From a virus, in the IMG/VR virus record IMGVR_UViG_3300040771_000133, positions 31,877-95,876 of that record: a DNA stretch of 64,000 nucleotides. The stretch is one strand, 5' to 3'. Shown piece after piece: positions 24,847 to 32,589 of this stretch (its first letter is position 1; each line of letters begins with the position of its first letter). The notes beneath the pieces were generated by a model that saw only the letters and a program-made list of their open reading frames with translations, did not search any database and was not told the DNA's origin. The position numbers and the translations under genes were made by a program.

Positions 24847-26115
24847 GTGGATGTAAACCAAAGAAAAGACGAAGTACAAAATGAAGCTATAGCCAAATGG
24901 ATTGTAAAGGATAAGCATGGGACTGCTGAGATTATAACAGGAGCTGGTAAAACTTTTTTAGGTTTAAAAGCTTTATACACAATGCCTAGACATAGTGATC
25001 TTACACATTTGTTTTTAGCTGAACAAAAAGATAGAGAAGTAGATTTAGAAGCTGATATAATCAAGTTTAATAAAATTAATAGTTGTGATGTTCACAAGGA
25101 TTACAATTTAAGATTTGTATGTTATCAAACTGTAAGAAATTGGAGTGGTTATAAATTAGGATTAGTAATAGCAGATGAGATTCATGACTCAATGACTCCT
25201 GAAAATTACAAATTTTATATTAATAATACTTATAATGCTATTATAGGTTTGACAGCTAAATTTGATGGTAAACTACAGTATGCTGTTAAAAATAATGATG
25301 TTCTTAAAGCTTTCTTTAATGAAAACATAGTTTCTAAATTAGACATGTTAAATAAAGTTGCACCAATTATATTTTCATATACTACAATTCAAGGTCAATC
25401 TGAAGGTACTTCAAGATTATTAAATATTTATATAGTTGAATCAGAAATTGATCGTAATAATAAAAATATTGAATCTGGAAATGCTACAACTAAGTTTTTT
25501 CAGTCTGAAGAAGCAGCGATAAAATATGCTAATAAAAATGTCAAAATTGCATTAGGTTTACAACCTTTTCCAACTGAAGATTATTATGAATATCAAGAAC
25601 GTAGAAATTTAGCAATATTTAAATCTTCATTAAAAAGATGTTCCTTAATTTATGATTTGCCAAGTAAAGTAGCAGTAGCTAATAAAGTTATGGCAAGTTT
25701 GATTGGTAAAACAATAGTATTTAGCAACTCTTTAAAAGCTGTAAAAAAAGTTACAACGTTTGTAGTAGCTTCATCTAATACTGATTCTGAAAATATATTT
25801 AATAGAGCTATGTTTGATGAAGGTCAAATTAAAACTATAGGTTCATTTAAAAAGCTTAAACAAGGTGCAAACTTAGAACAAGCTGATAATGTAATACTAA
25901 TGTCTTATTATAGTACAGAAGTTGATTTTATACAAAGAATAGGTAGATTACGACAAAACAAAAATTTAGTTGGAAATGTATTTATTTTAGTTACTAAAGA
26001 TACTCAGGAAGAAGTGTGGTTATCTAAAATGATGACAAGTAGCACAAATTACAAAGTTGTAAGAGGTACTTTAGAGCAATGTATGGATAAATATTTAATT
26101 AATCTTAAAGAATAA
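24847..26115 (+). CDS. SF2 DNA/RNA helicase (UvsW-like)
   Basis: 422 aa with a GTG start. Motif I is ITGAGKT (30-36), motif II is ADEIHDS (D110-H113), motif III reads GLTAKF near 135, and the second RecA fold ends with motif VI QRIGRLRQ near residue 365. The DEIH box and compact size resemble phage branch-migration helicases such as UvsW. It would unwind recombination or origin structures. It overlaps the MazG-like gene by one base. Confidence 0.85.
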   Translation: MDVNQRKDEVQNEAIAKWIVKDKHGTAEIITGAGKTFLGLKALYTMPRHSDLTHLFLAEQKDREVDLEADIIKFNKINSCDVHKDYNLRFVCYQTVRNWSGYKLGLVIADEIHDSMTPENYKFYINNTYNAIIGLTAKFDGKLQYAVKNNDVLKAFFNENIVSKLDMLNKVAPIIFSYTTIQGQSEGTSRLLNIYIVESEIDRNNKNIESGNATTKFFQSEEAAIKYANKNVKIALGLQPFPTEDYYEYQERRNLAIFKSSLKRCSLIYDLPSKVAVANKVMASLIGKTIVFSNSLKAVKKVTTFVVASSNTDSENIFNRAMFDEGQIKTIGSFKKLKQGANLEQADNVILMSYYSTEVDFIQRIGRLRQNKNLVGNVFILVTKDTQEEVWLSKMMTSSTNYKVVRGTLEQCMDKYLINLKE

Positions 26116-26420
26116 TGAAGTTTATAAAATTAAAAAAAAAGATAGTTTACAATCATTTATTAAATGTAAATGATAGAGATTATACTTTAAGAAAAACAAT
26201 CGAGGAGCTTCAAGAATTATCTTTAGTATTAATTCAACGTTTAAATAAAAACGAAGTTTTAGTTCCGGATTCAAATATAATTGAAGAAATCGGAGATGTT
26301 AAAATACGATTGAAAGTGTTAGAAAAAATGTTTTCATCAGAATTAATAAAAAAAAGAATAAATTATAAACTAAAAAAATTCTACAAATATATTGTAGATA
26401 AAACTTATAAAAATATATAA
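26115..26420 (+). CDS. MazG-like nucleotide pyrophosphohydrolase, small
   Basis: 101 aa. KTIEELQELSLVLIQ followed after about 20 residues by IIEEIGDVKIRLKVLE is the E-x-x-E...E-x-x-D metal-site pattern of all-alpha NTP pyrophosphohydrolases (MazG/dUTPase-like). In phages such enzymes cleanse or rebalance nucleotides or ppGpp. The C-terminus is strongly basic, which is unusual. The assignment rests on the acidic motif alone. Confidence 0.6.
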   Translation: MKFIKLKKKIVYNHLLNVNDRDYTLRKTIEELQELSLVLIQRLNKNEVLVPDSNIIEEIGDVKIRLKVLEKMFSSELIKKRINYKLKKFYKYIVDKTYKNI

Positions 26421-26421
26421 C

Positions 26422-27231
26422 ATGGTAATTATTTGCGAAAAAGTAGGTTCAACAAAGTCAATTAGAGTGGGAACAGTATATGAAGTTTTATCTGAAACCG
26501 ATACTCGTTACAGAATTATTAATGAAAATGGCGTAGAAGCCAATTATTGCAAAACATTATTTGGTGAAGTATTTGCAGATAGTCGTCGTGAAAGAAGAAA
26601 TGAACAACGTCGTAGACTTGCTAATGCAAGACAGGAATTAGAAGCTGCAATGCCAGTAGCTCCTGTAGCTCCAGTAATACCAGTTATTGCTGAAATTAAT
26701 GTTGAAACTTCAGCTATTGTTAAAGAAGTTGAAAATGATGATGATGAGGAGCATGCTTCTATTACATTAAAAGTTAATTTTATAATTAATAATGCAATTA
26801 ATCTAGTTCTTGTATCAAATTCAGTATTATCTGTTTATAGATCAAATATTGGCTGTGGAATTAGAGAAGTGTCAGGTATAAATACGTTAATGAGCTTTAC
26901 AACAAGTTTAAAACCTAAACTTGTAGAATTTATTAGAGTTAAATCTGAAGCAAATTTGTTTACGTTAGTTGAAGGTTTTGATATTGATGAATTAATTAAA
27001 GATATTTATGAATCATTATTGCAAGATATAATCTCTAAATTTCAAGGAGAAGATATTGAATCAATAATGAAAGCCGGATTAATTAATTTTTCTACAAATA
27101 TTAACAATAATGGTCATAAAGATGAGTTATTACTTGAAATATTTGATGATAAAGCCGATTCTACTGTAGAGTTTGTTAACCCAAATGGAGGAAATATTTG
27201 TAAAATGTGGAGTTTTAAAACCGCAGAATAA
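26422..27231 (+). CDS. hypothetical protein with Pro/Val linker, 269 aa
   Basis: Three parts: a beta-rich N-terminal domain (residues 1-50, RVGTVYEVLSE), an Arg-rich helix (DSRRERRNEQRRRLANARQ) running into an Ala/Pro/Val linker (about 75-95), an acidic patch ENDDDEEH, and a C-terminal alpha/beta domain of about 150 residues. No family recognised. The domain-linker-domain form suggests a scaffold or regulator. Confidence 0.65.
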   Translation: MVIICEKVGSTKSIRVGTVYEVLSETDTRYRIINENGVEANYCKTLFGEVFADSRRERRNEQRRRLANARQELEAAMPVAPVAPVIPVIAEINVETSAIVKEVENDDDEEHASITLKVNFIINNAINLVLVSNSVLSVYRSNIGCGIREVSGINTLMSFTTSLKPKLVEFIRVKSEANLFTLVEGFDIDELIKDIYESLLQDIISKFQGEDIESIMKAGLINFSTNINNNGHKDELLLEIFDDKADSTVEFVNPNGGNICKMWSFKTAE

Positions 27232-27241
27232 AAAATTATAA

Positions 27242-27367
27242 ATGTTTATAAAAACAATAATTAATAATGAACTATACCTATACTACAATGGAACACTTAT
27301 TTATAAGAGATGGTTGAATTATGGGTATAGCAAATTATTTCAAAACTATAAAATATGGCATCAATAG
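27242..27367 (+). CDS. possible 41-residue protein
   Basis: An ATG at 27242 opens a 41-codon frame, rich in Tyr, Asn and Lys, closed by TAG and overlapping the thymidylate synthase start by 13 bases. It fills an otherwise empty 120-base gap in a densely packed block. Function unknown; it could be untranslated leader. Confidence 0.35.
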   Translation: MFIKTIINNELYLYYNGTLIYKRWLNYGYSKLFQNYKIWHQ

Positions 27368-28494
27368 ATGTGAGTTATCATGCATTATTGCATGAAATAT
27401 TAGAGAAAGGTTATACTTACAAAGATCCTAATAGAAAAGATGTGAATAGAATAGAAATACTTTCTCATACTTTTAGACACGATTTTAAAAAGGGTTTTCC
27501 AGCAATAACTACAAAAAAACTTAATTACAAAAATGTTGTAACAGAGTTAATATGGTTTTTAAGTGGAGATACAAATATTAAATACCTTGTAGATAATGAT
27601 TGTAACATTTGGAACAAAGATGCTTATAAGTATTATCTAAAATTGCATACAGTACATATAAGTCATAAACCAGTATGGAATATTGAAACTTTTATTAAAA
27701 CATGCAAACAAGATGCTTTAATAATTGGTATTCCTAATTATAAAGTTGGTGATTTGGGACCTGTTTACGGTAAACAATGGAGAAACTTTAATGGTATTGA
27801 TCAAATTTCCAAATTAATTCAAAGACTTAAAGACAAGCCTTTAGGAACTGAACATATTGTAAATTCTTGGAATGCTGGTTATTTATCAGATATGGCTTTA
27901 CCACCATGCCATTATGGATTTCAAATAGTTGTAAAACCTTTAGAATTTGATTATGTTGCAGATTACACAGGATTAAAAGAAGATATTTGGTTTAATAAAG
28001 CATGTAAAAATTTAGAACATGGTGATATTATTAAATGTAATAATAAATATTATCAAATATTTTTTGGACCAGAACATGACTCATTTGAAGAATATGTTCA
28101 AGAATATGGATTTGAACTTCATTGGAATCAAAGAAGTGTTGATACATTTCTTGGTTTACCTTATAACATAGCTTCGTATGCTACATTAGCATTGATTTTA
28201 GAGAAGATAACTGGTTATAAAGCATTAGCTATACAAGGTAACTTAAACAAGGTTCATTTGTACGATAATAGCTTAGATGCTGTTAAGGAACAATTGAGTA
28301 GAGATGTACTTCAATTTGATAAATTTAAACTAAAAATACAAGATAAGTCTGAATATTATAAGATTAAAACTTATGGTTTAGAAATTTGTAGTTTAGATAA
28401 TTTACTATCTAATGTTGAAATTGAAGATTTTGAATTAGAAAATTATGAATCATACCCAGCTATTAATGTTAAAATGTTAGAAAGAGATGCGTAA
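27355..28494 (+). CDS. thyA: thymidylate synthase, enlarged
   Basis: 379 aa against about 264 for E. coli ThyA. Conserved: FPAITTKKL (48-56), ELIWFLSGDTN (64-74), GDLGPVYGKQWR (132-143), catalytic LPPCHYGFQ (C185), QRSVDTFLGLPYNIASYA (259-276) and GNLNKVHLYDN (295-305). N271 in PYNIA is the residue that distinguishes dUMP enzymes from dCMP hydroxymethylases, so dUMP is the expected substrate. Extra length comes from an insertion near 91-128 and one of about 55 residues near 198-255 between catalytic Cys and the RSVD strand. A dUMP hydroxymethylase activity cannot be ruled out by sequence. Confidence 0.93.
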   Translation: MASIDVSYHALLHEILEKGYTYKDPNRKDVNRIEILSHTFRHDFKKGFPAITTKKLNYKNVVTELIWFLSGDTNIKYLVDNDCNIWNKDAYKYYLKLHTVHISHKPVWNIETFIKTCKQDALIIGIPNYKVGDLGPVYGKQWRNFNGIDQISKLIQRLKDKPLGTEHIVNSWNAGYLSDMALPPCHYGFQIVVKPLEFDYVADYTGLKEDIWFNKACKNLEHGDIIKCNNKYYQIFFGPEHDSFEEYVQEYGFELHWNQRSVDTFLGLPYNIASYATLALILEKITGYKALAIQGNLNKVHLYDNSLDAVKEQLSRDVLQFDKFKLKIQDKSEYYKIKTYGLEICSLDNLLSNVEIEDFELENYESYPAINVKMLERDA

Positions 28495-28711
28495 TATAAA
28501 AAAAATTACAGGACAAGTAGTAAATTATTGTGATATACCTGAAAAATTGACCGAAGGTAAATGGTTTAATGAATATAGCTCAGGCTGCTACATTGAATGT
28601 CATATAGATTTATCAGATAGTGCACAAAGTGCAGATGAACTTGATAATTGGCTAATGAATAACTACCCAGGTATTGAAAATGAAACTTTTTATATTGAAA
28701 TAAATTATTAA
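28487..28711 (+). CDS. small acidic hypothetical protein, 74 aa
   Basis: Overlaps the end of the thymidylate synthase gene by 8 bases. Beta-strand N-terminus (KITGQVVNYCDIP), then GKWFNEYSSGCYIECHIDL and an acidic helix. Unknown family; its compact alpha/beta form and acidity fit a small phage inhibitor or adaptor, but that is speculation. Confidence 0.55.
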   Translation: MRNIKKITGQVVNYCDIPEKLTEGKWFNEYSSGCYIECHIDLSDSAQSADELDNWLMNNYPGIENETFYIEINY

Positions 28712-28712
28712 T

Positions 28713-28937
28713 ATGCAAGCAGCAGAAGAATTTTTAAAAGAAAAAGATGATTATGGAAATTTATCAGTATATGCTAATGAAACAGCTATAATTATGATAG
28801 AATTTGCTAAACTTAATGTAGAAGCAGCTTTGAAAGAAGCCGATATTAAAGGGTCTGAATATATGAGCGGTGGCGCTGACTATGACGAATATCAAGAATC
28901 TGTTTTAAATTCATACCCATTGACTAATATTAAATAA
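28713..28937 (+). CDS. small acidic hypothetical protein, 74 aa
   Basis: Acidic helical protein with MIEFAKLNVEAALKEAD in the middle, a pattern seen in many small Bacteroidota phage proteins of unknown function. It starts two bases after the preceding stop and ends two bases before the next start. Confidence 0.55.
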   Translation: MQAAEEFLKEKDDYGNLSVYANETAIIMIEFAKLNVEAALKEADIKGSEYMSGGADYDEYQESVLNSYPLTNIK

Positions 28938-28938
28938 T

Positions 28939-29271
28939 ATGACAGAAAAAAGATTTGAAGAAGTAGTTAGTATATTTTTAGATGGTATTAAAGAAACTCT
29001 TGTTGTAAAAGGTCGTGAGTATCGTCGTAATAACAATCCATTTCATAACTTTGATATTGGTTCGCAACGTAGCGGTTTAATTCGAGAGAAAGTATTAGAT
29101 GGGTTTTTGTTAAAACATGAAATATCTATTGCTGATATAACTAATGATTTAGAAAAAGATGTTTTACCTAAAATTTCAACATTAGATGAGAAGTTTGGAG
29201 ACAACGTAATTTATCTTATAATTAAGATGGCATCAATAATTGATAGAATTGAAGAAAATGATATGGTTTAA
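28939..29271 (+). CDS. DUF1599-like nucleotide-modification-associated protein
   Basis: 110 aa. GREYRRNNNPFHNFDIGS (about 26-43), LLKHEISIADI and KFGDNVIYLIIKM follow the DUF1599 pattern (Y...NPF.NF, KH..SI.D, E/D..YL). That family is listed as associated with nucleotide modification in phages; its biochemical role is unknown. The neighbouring thymidylate synthase and upstream MazG-like gene make a nucleotide-metabolism role plausible. Confidence 0.65.
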   Translation: MTEKRFEEVVSIFLDGIKETLVVKGREYRRNNNPFHNFDIGSQRSGLIREKVLDGFLLKHEISIADITNDLEKDVLPKISTLDEKFGDNVIYLIIKMASIIDRIEENDMV

Positions 29272-29683
29272 AAAAAAGAGAGTTGAATTAGGTGAAGGTC
29301 ATATTATTCAATATACCATATTTGAATCAAAATATTTTGGTGGAATATGGATATATAATTGGAAAACTATTGGTCAAAACAGATTTCACACTCATGCTTT
29401 TAAATCAATAGCTATAACATTAAATGGTAGTTACATACAAGAAGTAATAAAAGATAATAAAATTATTGCTCAAGTTGTAAAAAGTAAATTTATACCAAGA
29501 TATTTACCAAGAAATTATTGTCATAGAATATTAGAAGCTAAACCTAATACTTGGACAATTGTATTTTTTGGTAAATGGTCTGAATATTGGTGGGAATATT
29601 TTCAAGATTCAAAAACTTGGGTAAAATATACTTGGGGAAGAAAAGTAATTTTAAAAACTAAAAATAAAGATGGTGCAGTATAG
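29258..29683 (+). CDS. cupin-like conserved phage protein
   Basis: 141 aa from the ATG at 29258, with another in-frame ATG at 29240 possible; both overlap the preceding gene. NRFHTHAFKSIAITLNGSY resembles the first cupin motif with two His, and RYLPRNYCHRI with TWTIVFFGKW resembles the second, so a metal-binding double-stranded beta-helix is likely. Trp/Tyr-rich C-terminus (WWEYF, YTWGRKV). Related proteins occur widely in phages without known substrate. Confidence 0.6.
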   Translation: MIWFKKKRVELGEGHIIQYTIFESKYFGGIWIYNWKTIGQNRFHTHAFKSIAITLNGSYIQEVIKDNKIIAQVVKSKFIPRYLPRNYCHRILEAKPNTWTIVFFGKWSEYWWEYFQDSKTWVKYTWGRKVILKTKNKDGAV

Positions 29684-29945
29684 AAACAAAAACAGTGGTG
29701 TAATAGTTTCATCATCTGAATATTACTCGATGTCGTATTCGGAAAAACAAAACTATAGGCTTATAAATAGTCAATCAACTAGTAATATGACAAATAACAG
29801 TTCTAATAATGGATCAAGTGGATTTTTAACATCAGCTATTATAGGTCATGTTACAGACTCTGCTTTATTAGGTGGGTTAGTTGGAGGAGACATTGTCGAA
29901 GGTATTGTTGGAGATATGTTCGGTGATAGTGATTTAATAGACTAA
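29670..29945 (+). CDS. small protein with glycine-zipper segment, 91 aa
   Basis: Starts 14 bases inside the preceding gene. After a Ser/Asn-rich linker, residues about 50-85 contain SAIIGHV, LLGGLVGGDIVEGIVGD, a glycine-zipper pattern that often packs helices or inserts in membranes. Unknown function. Confidence 0.6.
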   Translation: MVQYRNKNSGVIVSSSEYYSMSYSEKQNYRLINSQSTSNMTNNSSNNGSSGFLTSAIIGHVTDSALLGGLVGGDIVEGIVGDMFGDSDLID

Positions 29946-29946
29946 A

Positions 29947-30441
29947 ATGTCAGTTACACGCTATTATAGTGATCCACATTTTAGTCATAGAAATATGGCC
30001 ATTAGACGTGGATTTAAAAATGAATATGAGATGAATGAGCATATTGTATCAGAATGGAATAAAGTTGTATCTAAAAGAGATGTAACTTTTATTCTAGGAG
30101 ATATAACTATGGAAAAATCATCTGAATATTACTGGCTAGACCAATTAAATGGTATTAAAAAAGTAATTCTTGGTAATCATGATAAACCTCAACACGTTCC
30201 GGAATTATTAAAATATGTAAATAATGTTTCATCAATGAAATATACTAAAGATAAGCAATATGGTAACATTATTTTAACACACGCCCCAATTCATCCATGT
30301 GAACTAGAATATAGATTTAAAATCAATATTCATGGTCATGTCCATGAACATACTTTAGATGATAAGCGTTATATTAATGTCTCAGCTGAAGTAATAGATT
30401 ACAAACCTAAATTATTAAGCGAATTATTAAATAAAATATAA
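29947..30441 (+). CDS. calcineurin-like metallophosphoesterase
   Basis: 164 aa. The dinuclear metal motifs appear in order: SDPHFSH (D and H near residues 8-10), LGDITMEK, LGNHDKP, LTHAPIH and NIHGHVHEH. Compact phosphoesterases of this kind in phages remove 2',3'-cyclic or terminal phosphates or hydrolyse nucleotides. First of two consecutive phosphoesterases in this strand, separated by a mini zinc-ribbon gene. Confidence 0.88.
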   Translation: MSVTRYYSDPHFSHRNMAIRRGFKNEYEMNEHIVSEWNKVVSKRDVTFILGDITMEKSSEYYWLDQLNGIKKVILGNHDKPQHVPELLKYVNNVSSMKYTKDKQYGNIILTHAPIHPCELEYRFKINIHGHVHEHTLDDKRYINVSAEVIDYKPKLLSELLNKI

Positions 30442-30444
30442 ATT

Positions 30445-30537
30445 ATGGCATGCAAATATTGTAATCAAGATAAACCTATAACATCAGATAGAATATGTGA
30501 TGAATGTAGAGAATTATTAATTGATAGAGGAATGTAA
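30445..30537 (+). CDS. mini zinc-ribbon peptide, 30 aa
   Basis: An ATG at 30445 opens a 30-codon frame with two CxxC pairs (CKYC at residues 3-6, CDEC at 18-21), enough for one zinc site. Its stop overlaps the next start as TAATG, so it is probably translated with the phosphoesterase that follows. Confidence 0.55.
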   Translation: MACKYCNQDKPITSDRICDECRELLIDRGM

Positions 30538-31322
30538 TGAGTAAAACATTAGTAATAGGAGATATTCATGGTAATCATAAAGGTTTGTTACAGTGTTTAG
30601 AACGATCTAATTTTAATAATAGTATTGATACATTAATTTCTTTAGGTGATGTTGTAGATGGACACTGTGATAGTTTTGAAGTGATTGAAGAATTACTTAA
30701 AATTAAAAATTTGATTGCTGTTAAAGGTAATCATGATGATTGGTTTAATAGTTGGATAGAAACTGGTATTAATCCTTCTAATTGGCAACAAGGACAAAAA
30801 GCTACAGGCTTAAGTTATTTGAAACATTCTAGACCTACTCAATCTTGGATGGGAGTTAATAATGGATTAACAGTATTTGAACCCGCTATTAGAAGTAATG
30901 ATATTCCTGATAGTCATATTGCATTTTTTGCAAATCAATTACCATATTATAGGGATGATCAAAATAATATATTTGTACACGGTGGATTTAATAGACATTT
31001 TTACTTACGTGAACAAACGCCATACACATTTTGGTGGGATAGAGATTTATGGAGTCAAGCTTTGTCATTTGGTAATATGACTGCCGTAGAAGGTATATCT
31101 CAATCTAGATTTAAAATGATTGAAAATTTTAAAGAAGTTTTTATTGGTCATACAACTACTGAATGTTGGGGTGAAACTGAACCTATGAACGCTGCTAATA
31201 TTTGGAATTTAGATACTGGTGGTGGAATGTTTGGTAAAGTTTCAATTATGGACATTGACACTAAGGAATTCTGGCAAAGCGATACTGGTAGAGAACTATA
31301 TCCTGATTATTTAGGAAGATAA
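30537..31322 (+). CDS. Ser/Thr phosphatase-like metallophosphoesterase
   Basis: 261 aa. GDIHGNHKG (8-16), LGDVVDGH, KGNHDDWF, VHGGFNR and IGHTTTEC give the full PPP/ApaH-type active site. The family includes protein phosphatases such as lambda PP and diadenosine tetraphosphatases; both substrates are possible. The extra middle region rich in Trp/Gln may set specificity. Confidence 0.88.
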   Translation: MSKTLVIGDIHGNHKGLLQCLERSNFNNSIDTLISLGDVVDGHCDSFEVIEELLKIKNLIAVKGNHDDWFNSWIETGINPSNWQQGQKATGLSYLKHSRPTQSWMGVNNGLTVFEPAIRSNDIPDSHIAFFANQLPYYRDDQNNIFVHGGFNRHFYLREQTPYTFWWDRDLWSQALSFGNMTAVEGISQSRFKMIENFKEVFIGHTTTECWGETEPMNAANIWNLDTGGGMFGKVSIMDIDTKEFWQSDTGRELYPDYLGR

Positions 31323-31340
31323 TAATATAAAACAACTGAA

Positions 31341-31919
31341 ATGATTGATAATATAAAATTAATTTTACCTTTTTTAAAATTTGAGTCAAAAGATGATTTT
31401 TATTATCTTCAAATTCTGCAACGTAAAAAAGAAAATCCTCAAATAGGAAGTAATTCAAGAGTTATCAAAAACTATTATATTACATCTGAACAATATTTGT
31501 TAGATAGATATGATGAAATTACTACAATGTGTTGTATGTTTAATGCCAGAGCAATGATTCGTTTAAATAAACGTTCATTTGAAAAAGTTGGATTTAAATG
31601 TATGACTAATTTAGCTAATACTATGATGAACAAAGAATATAGCTTTCTTAAAGCATCATATGATAGAGCATGTGGTTTAGGTCATAATGATTCTGAAAAA
31701 AAATGGATCTTGGATATTGATGAAGATATTACTAATCATTTATTAATAGTAGATTATATTATAGATATTGAACCAAAAGGTCAAAAAGTATATGATATGA
31801 TTAAAAGTAAAAATGGAGGTCATCTAATAACAAAACCTTTTAATTTAGAAAAATTTAGATTAAAATATCCAGAAATTGAAGTTCATAAAGATAACCCAAC
31901 TAATTTATACATACCTTAA
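31341..31919 (+). CDS. conserved phage protein with primase-polymerase-like motifs
   Basis: 192 aa. It has a Lys/Arg-rich front (QILQRKKENP, RVIKNYYITS), an EITTMCCMFNARAMI helix, then KKWILDIDEDI and, about 50 residues later, GGHLITKPFN. The hhDhD and GGH motifs recall motifs 1 and 2 of archaeo-eukaryotic type primases, but a third acidic motif is not clear. I have seen this type in Bacteroidota phages without assigned function. Replication context is compatible, the DnaG-like gene already being present. Confidence 0.55.
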   Translation: MIDNIKLILPFLKFESKDDFYYLQILQRKKENPQIGSNSRVIKNYYITSEQYLLDRYDEITTMCCMFNARAMIRLNKRSFEKVGFKCMTNLANTMMNKEYSFLKASYDRACGLGHNDSEKKWILDIDEDITNHLLIVDYIIDIEPKGQKVYDMIKSKNGGHLITKPFNLEKFRLKYPEIEVHKDNPTNLYIP

Positions 31920-32068
31920 TGAAAAAAGTAATATTTACATTTGAAACTGAAGAAGATTACGCTACTTTTATTAAAGAAGCTGTAGAAGCTGTTAAACCAG
32001 AAGTTGGTACAGTTACAATTACTGATGGAACTATCGAAGTTCACATCACTGACCTATTAAAACAATAA
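31919..32068 (+). CDS. small hypothetical protein, 49 aa
   Basis: Starts by overlap with the previous stop. A compact beta-alpha-beta pattern (KKVIFTFET, helix DYATFIKEAVEAV, GTVTITDGTIEVHI) gives it the look of a small folded protein. No family recognised. Confidence 0.5.
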   Translation: MKKVIFTFETEEDYATFIKEAVEAVKPEVGTVTITDGTIEVHITDLLKQ

Positions 32069-32069
32069 T

Positions 32070-32171
32070 ATGAAAAGATATAAAAACGCATGCACAGATC
32101 GTGAAGATTCTAATTACTGCAATCAACATCTTGAAACTTGTAGTAATCCAAACTGCTTTCAGCATAACTAA
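32070..32171 (+). CDS. Cys-rich small peptide, 33 aa
   Basis: A 33-codon frame with Cys at residues 8, 17, 24 and 29, near-regular spacing plus His residues, suggesting a metal- or disulfide-stabilised mini-protein. It starts one base after the preceding stop, supporting translation. Confidence 0.45.
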   Translation: MKRYKNACTDREDSNYCNQHLETCSNPNCFQHN

Positions 32172-32181
32172 ATTATAATAA

Positions 32182-32457
32182 ATGATATACGAAATATTAA
32201 TTATGTTAGGATTAACTATCCTACAAAACGCAAGTTTTACTTTAGTAAGTAGAGCTAGAAATAGTAACAGTATTAAGTACCATACAATAGCTTCAGTGCT
32301 ATCTAATGGTATTTGGTTATTGGTGATTAGACAAGTTGTTACAAACTTTGATAACTGGATATTAATGCTAACTTATTTAGTAGGTTCAGTTATTGGTAGT
32401 ATCAGTATGCACTATGTTGCTATGAAGTATTTTGAAAAACCTAAAATTAAAAAATAA
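32182..32457 (+). CDS. small membrane protein, 91 aa
   Basis: Three hydrophobic segments at residues about 3-22, 38-53 and 61-80, with a Lys-rich C-terminus (PKIKK) likely in the cytoplasm. Resembles small membrane proteins of phages and bacteria of unknown role, perhaps superinfection or membrane stress. It is the last sizeable gene of the plus-strand block. Confidence 0.65.
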   Translation: MIYEILIMLGLTILQNASFTLVSRARNSNSIKYHTIASVLSNGIWLLVIRQVVTNFDNWILMLTYLVGSVIGSISMHYVAMKYFEKPKIKK

Positions 32458-32519
32458 TGAAAAACTCAATTGATAGTGAATATAATGATGAATCTGATAT
32501 AAATTTCTATAATAGATAA
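32457..32519 (+). CDS. possible 20-residue peptide
   Basis: An ATG overlapping the membrane protein stop opens 20 acidic, Asn/Ser-rich codons ending in TAA, just before the terminator. Could be a real mini-gene or chance. Confidence 0.25.
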   Translation: MKNSIDSEYNDESDINFYNR

Positions 32520-32530
32520 ATATTAAACAC

Positions 32531-32580
32531 AAAAAAAAGGCAGTAACCGTATCTTTAGATATAGCTACTGCCTTTTTTTT
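32531..32580. terminator. bidirectional intrinsic terminator between convergent blocks
   Basis: AAAAAAAAGGCAGTA (32531-32545) pairs with TACTGCCTTTTTTTT (32566-32580), and the loop holds a second small repeat TATCT/AGATA. A-tract on one side and T-tract on the other give a U-run in both directions. It ends the plus-strand early block and the minus-strand late block whose last gene stops at 32590. Confidence 0.92.
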
Positions 32581-32589
32581 TAGACCCTT

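Noticed and set aside
27355-28494. dCMP hydroxymethylase instead of thymidylate synthase
   Set aside because: N271 in the PYNIA motif is the dUMP-type residue; dCMP hydroxymethylases carry Asp there.
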